A DNA stretch of 64,000 nt, from the NCBI GenBank assembly GCA_024138025.1, contig JAMXBD010000232.1:1178001-1242000 (forward strand). The letters are read 5' to 3'. Position 1 is the stretch's first letter. Every line of letters starts with the position of its first letter. The position numbers were made by a program, and so were the translations under genes. This document shows, piece by piece, positions 59,411 to 64,000 of this stretch. Under the pieces are notes generated by a model, which was not told the origin of the DNA, ran no database searches, and worked only from the letters and a program-made list of their open reading frames with translations. The DNA comes from Combretum micranthum. Lineage: Eukaryota > Streptophyta > Magnoliopsida > Myrtales > Combretaceae.

Positions 59411-61180
59411 GACTAGAATGTAGTTTAACTAATCATATGTCATCCAACATTGTTTCAATCAAGAGTATTATAGCATGAGAACCACTTTCTAGGGCCACTG
59501 GAATGATTTTTGTATTGGTAACTTACATTCTCAGTTTAAGTAGAGTACTTCAATTCTACTACTAAATACTTATATTTCTATGGCCACCATAGCACAATTA
59601 ACAATCCTTTTAGATTTTTGCCTTAATCAACTACGACAAACAAATTTAGAAGACCAATCTCAAATAAATCACCATAGCAAATATTAAGGACCTACCAGAT
59701 AATTTGGACTAACCTTGCACATAGATTATGTTTCAAATGTTATTAGGTAATATCTAAGTACTTCCACAAACTTACTAAAGGAGCAATAAGGGTATTTATT
59801 ATTAAGTAGCTTGCATTAGCTCTTACTTTACTAGTCTTGCACATTATAATTTCCATACCCAAATATCAAAAGTCATAATCATTTTTCAGCCAACCATCAC
59901 ATATAATAATTAAGCTTTAGTGAAATGTAAAATTTCCATGATATGTTCACTTGAATATTATAGAAATAACATGCAACAAATAGTCAATTAAACTTTTGGC
60001 CATTTATATAACAAATCAATTATAACAAGCAACGATTAGGGGTTGTACACACTATTACTACATGATACCATGTAGCTCATCGTGTATCATGTATGGTTCT
60101 AATAATATTATAACAACATAAGTATTGTTTGTTTACTATATAACATATGTTGTAGTTTATAGTATTCATTATATTTTTGTTTCCAATTTTAAATTATCAT
60201 ATTTTTGTTGTTTCTTTTCCACTTTGAATGTTTTATATATCATTGTGATCATAATAAAACATAGTGTTTAAGTTCACTAAAATGTAAATTCAATTTGTGG
60301 AACCCCATAAATTCAACAAATTGACCCTCCAGCGACTATATTATAATAAGTTGCAATATATGTTATAACTAAAAAATAAAAGTCTTTAACTATGAATTTT
60401 AAGTAGAAAATAGTGTTTAGGATATTTAATATAGCAAGTATATAAGTTTTCACATAAAACATTGTGTCCTTATTTGTTACTATGCATACCAATCAGACTA
60501 TAAAATGGAATCATCCACTTTGTTCCCACCACCTCGAACAAGACCCCTATTTAAGGATTTTTTTTTATTTTTCCTAAAGCATGCCCTTTCTCCCTTCTAT
60601 CCATTTACAAATTTCATGATAAAAAATTTCACAATTACAAAAACAAAACAATCATAAAATTCTCAAACTTCCAAAATCAATATCTTCCACGTACTTCAAC
60701 CAAATTCAATCACAAAATGTGTAATGTGATCATGCCAATGTGCTCTTTGATTTAAGATTAGACTCCACAAAGTTTTGTTCAATTGCAGTAAAAGAGACCA
60801 AAAAGTTTGATTAAACAGTAGACTCTAACGATTTCATAAGATTATTAAATTTCCAAAATTAATCATTAATTATATCTTATATATTTGGATTTGTTAAGCT
60901 TAGAAATATTTTTCACTATGTTTTAGGTAAATATATTAAGTATATGAATCCTTTTAGGAAGTGTCTCAACTAGTTCACAATACAGTTGAAGTGAGGGGAA
61001 AGTTCTATGATTTACTACTTATGATTACTTGTTTGGTGTGCCACAATGATGTTTAAATATTATTATTTGTTTAATACCATGTGTGATGCATCCCTTATGG
61101 GATTAAGGGAAAAATAATAATTTTTTTTTAAATTACGCAGATCCACTGAATGAAAAAAAAAATCCCAAAAATAGGTAACT
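59411..61180. other. AT-rich intergenic region
   Basis: No gene or clear repeat border was recognised. Confidence 0.5.
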
Positions 61181-61183
61181 TAG

Positions 61184-61318
61184 TCTCATTTCTTGAAGAA
61201 ATGAAGTTGTAACTGGCCAACCTCATCTCTTCAAGAGACAAGGTCAATGAATAATACACTAACCTCATCTCTCGAAGAGACTAAGATAAGATGGACCTCA
61301 TTTCTTCAAGAGACGAGG
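61184..61318. repeat. Four short palindromes in a row
   Basis: Copies at 61184-61205, 61221-61243, 61263-61285 and 61296-61318 follow the pattern CCTCATCTCTTCAAGAGAC, each a near-perfect inverted repeat of 20-23 bp, spaced 33-42 bp apart. Confidence 0.8.
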
Positions 61319-61639
61319 TTGATTTTACGAGAGATGAGTTTAACTTGCCTAAAACTAGAATTATTTTCATCCAATAGCATTTTTATATATTTTTTTAAAA
61401 ATACGTATATTAATTTTCTTTTCTCCATTTATATGATGTTTGGACCTCAAAAATACATATATGAATGATAGAATTAAGTTGCCAACATAAAACCAATAAA
61501 AGTGGAAGGTAGTGATGATTATCGATGAACTAACTCAAAAAGGTGGCACTAAAATAACTTGCAGTAATGAGCCAATCCAAAATTGAATTGAGGAGTCAAT
61601 TTCTTTAACCCTTGTGATTGACAGCTCAACATAATTTTT

Positions 61640-61770
61640 TATTTTGAACATATTTCTCTCATCCAAACTCTAATCGAGGTGATTCAAGATGCTACAAAAA
61701 GCTAAGAAAGAGCTTTACAACTTTCATATTTTGACCATTAAGAAATTTAAGATGAATCAAGGTCTAAAAT
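61640..61770 (+). repeat. Dispersed copy of the 4384-4880 subrepeat
   Basis: ACATATTTCTCTCATCCAAA, GAGGTGATTCAAGATGCT and CTTTCATATTTTGACC follow the same order as in the units at 4384-4880. Confidence 0.55.
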
Positions 61771-62197
61771 TAATGTGAATTTACTGAATTTTTTAATAGC
61801 CGCAGTAGCAAATTAAGCGATTAATCTAACTTTTGGGAACTCAAAACTATTAGCCATGTCTTTTCATTCATTATTAAATTTTAAATCTATATAATCAAAA
61901 CCATTTTACACATCTCTAGACATTTAAACTTTAGATAAATCCCATAATTTTCTTTCAAGATGCTAGACAATCATAGCTTAGAAATTGAATTATACAACCT
62001 TAGTAAGTTCATAATGATTTATAGACCACAATAGATATCACTAATATATTTCCTCCAAAAGGTTTTCAAATAAAATATTTATTATATCAACGATTTTCAT
62101 ACAAGAAACTTATACAATGTGCGAGTAAATGAATACTTGTTACCATATATATACTACGAAACCTAAAACATTACTAATGGGTAGTACATGTATTGAT

Positions 62198-62910
62198 CAG
62201 GATGCAACCGGAGCGGGTTTGGAATGGATCATATATTAACCCGAACCCGACCTAATTCCCTATAGGTTCACCCAAACCCGATCCACGACCTTATAGGGTT
62301 ATATATGCTATTCTCAAACCCGACCGTATAGGGTTATGGTCCTGACCCACCCCACTCCATTGACTCGATTTTGTTTTTACACTTTTTTTTTTTTTTTATT
62401 CTTTTTATTGATCATTTGTCTACTAGTCTTCATGATATATTCTCTATTTTACTTGTTTGTTTATATTCTTTTCATTTGATGGTAAAGCTATACATTGAAA
62501 AAAAAAAAGTCAATAAGCTAGACAACTGCTTTTCGATGTATGATAATCATTTTATAATACAAGATAGTATATTTTACTTTACTTGAGGATTGACATGGAT
62601 ACATAAATACAATATTACTCTTATTAATTATAAAAAAAAAGCATGACATTTCAATGGGACAAAAAAAAAATTATATGATCATAGACCTATAAAAATAATA
62701 AAGAATTGATGCAGCAAAGTTTTTGATGTTATAAAATTTTTTTTTTATTAATCTTAACGGGTCAGTCGACCCTATAGGGTCATAACTATGATCCGAACCC
62801 AACCCATGACACTATAGAGTCATAAAAAAATTTTCCAAACACGTCCCATAACCCTATAGGATTTTTACGGGGTCAGGTACCCTACAATGACTCATCTAGT
62901 TGCATTCCTA
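62198..62910. mobile_element. hAT-type non-autonomous transposon
   Basis: Ends CAGGATGCAAC and GTTGCATTCCTA are inverted repeats. The flanks GTATTGAT (62190-62197 and 62911-62918) are an exact 8-bp duplication, the hallmark of hAT elements. The 713-bp body has no transposase. It carries about six CCCTATAGGGT-like words near both ends and a poly-T run (62377-62398). The short open frame at 62371 is low-complexity. Confidence 0.88.
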
Positions 62911-62918
62911 GTATTGAT

Positions 62919-64000
62919 TGATGATCTCTTGGTAACATTGCTTAGATTTATGCTTACTTTGGCAATTTTAAATCTATAATAAAATTTGTGATCATTTATT
63001 TGTCTTTCAACTTGCTTGACCATTAAACTCCATTGTAAAGTTTGGTTGTTTTATTAAAATGTGCATTCATGCATTTTGTACGAACTGTTTAAATTACCTT
63101 GTTTGACTACCCTTAAAATCTATAATTTTCTATCAAAGCCATAATAAAATCGAACATGTATAAACCACAATCCTACATGTTTAAAAGCCATCACAGTCAC
63201 ACAATGGGTTAGAAAGGAAGCCAAGCTCACCTAAGATTGCATTTAAGGTATCTATGAATATTAAAAAAATTATTTTAGGTGTAAAAAAATATCATTTGAA
63301 TCTCTTTATTAATACTGTTGATTTTCTCTCTTCTGCAGTACAAATTAAAAGATTTGAGGAAGTCACATTCTAGTGAAGTCATTTTCCATCCATTGTTGAG
63401 GGTCCTGTCGTAATTTTAATAAGATATTGGACTAAGATTGCATTTAAGGTATCTTATACCAACTCTAGAGTGCATTTAAGGTATCATAAGTAAGGTTGCA
63501 TTTACAATACCATGAGGCTTGTAAAACAAGAGAATTTAATTGGATAACATAAACGCTGATGGAACTACAATTCCCTAACCCAAGGATAGGGGCTTATACC
63601 CTAGACTTCATACTAGTTACTAAAAGAACGCGTGTAGTATTACATCGCATACGCGTCTTCATGTATACCATATAGATGAGAAATTGGTTGTGCTTGAGGT
63701 AGTAATGAGATTATTATCCTCCTTTCTCACTAAGTCGTGGTTTTGCTCACCTCCTCAAGTAGATTATTTTGTAGGTAACTCCATAAGAGCGAAACAAGAT
63801 AAGACTATGTGAAAAATTATCATCCAATCGAAAGACAATTATCATAGATATCTACAACGCTAAGTTGGAAATATAAAAGCCAACCGTAGAGACTCTATTG
63901 TGAATGGAATCTCTTTTATCATTTGAGTTTATATTAATGTAACTACCCATTATTGTTTAGTAGGTAATACCGATTTTCAGCACTTCTATCGATCAATGGG
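62919..64000. other. Intergenic right end with a dispersed 19-bp repeat
   Basis: AGATTGCATTTAAGGTATC occurs at about 63233 and 63433, a shorter form (TGCATTTAAGGTATC) at 63471 and a weaker one at about 63503. No gene is visible. Confidence 0.5.

Noticed and set aside
61184..61318. CRISPR-like array
   Set aside because: This is plant nuclear DNA; the repeats are short palindromes with variable spacing and no cas context.

Overview
The window is nuclear DNA of a flowering plant. It is AT-rich, its protein genes are split by GT-AG introns, and most of it is decayed LTR retrotransposons with some DNA-transposon remnants. Protein style and intron structure fit a eudicot; I cannot name the species. 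There are no rRNA genes, no functional tRNA genes, no CRISPR arrays and no operons.

Genes. At the left edge are the last six coding exons of an SBT5-type subtilase, a secreted serine protease of the AIR3/SBT5.3-SBT5.4 clade (249-2609, +). A second, complete-length subtilase lies at 33100-38673 (+). It has 11 exons and all active-site residues, but one base is missing in exon 4. It is followed by a broken fragment of a cupin gene (39515-39930, -), a Copia fragment (about 39980-41040), a drastically deleted subtilase pseudogene (41043-41722, +), and an intact three-exon bicupin gene encoding 356 residues (42531-44049, -). Flanks and introns of these copies align. The cluster therefore looks like a tandem duplication of a subtilase-plus-cupin block in which opposite members decayed.

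Mobile DNA. From 3.4 to 29.3 kb everything is transposon. There is a Copia remnant (3420-4140) and an LTR-like repeat (4141-6040). Next comes a Copia element on the minus strand (6644-22336, TSD TTAAT) that contains a plus-strand Copia (7618-16122, TSD ATACAC). The inner element itself contains a gypsy-type LTR and an unidentified insert. The outer element also holds a 408-bp perfect-looking hairpin with tRNA-like A and B boxes. Then comes a solo LTR (22616-29283, -) split by a related solo LTR in the opposite orientation (23863-27047, +, TSD CTAAC). On the right, 53220-59405 is another minus-strand Copia, split by a solo LTR with TSD GGAAG (55389-56867). A hAT-type element with an exact 8-bp TSD lies at 62198-62910, and a probable one at 50169-50666.

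Gene function. The two subtilases would be secreted to the cell wall or apoplast. The bicupin has no signal peptide and its role is not known. The genes do not form a pathway; they are neighbours through duplication. All coordinates, TSDs and homologies were read by eye and need alignment to confirm.
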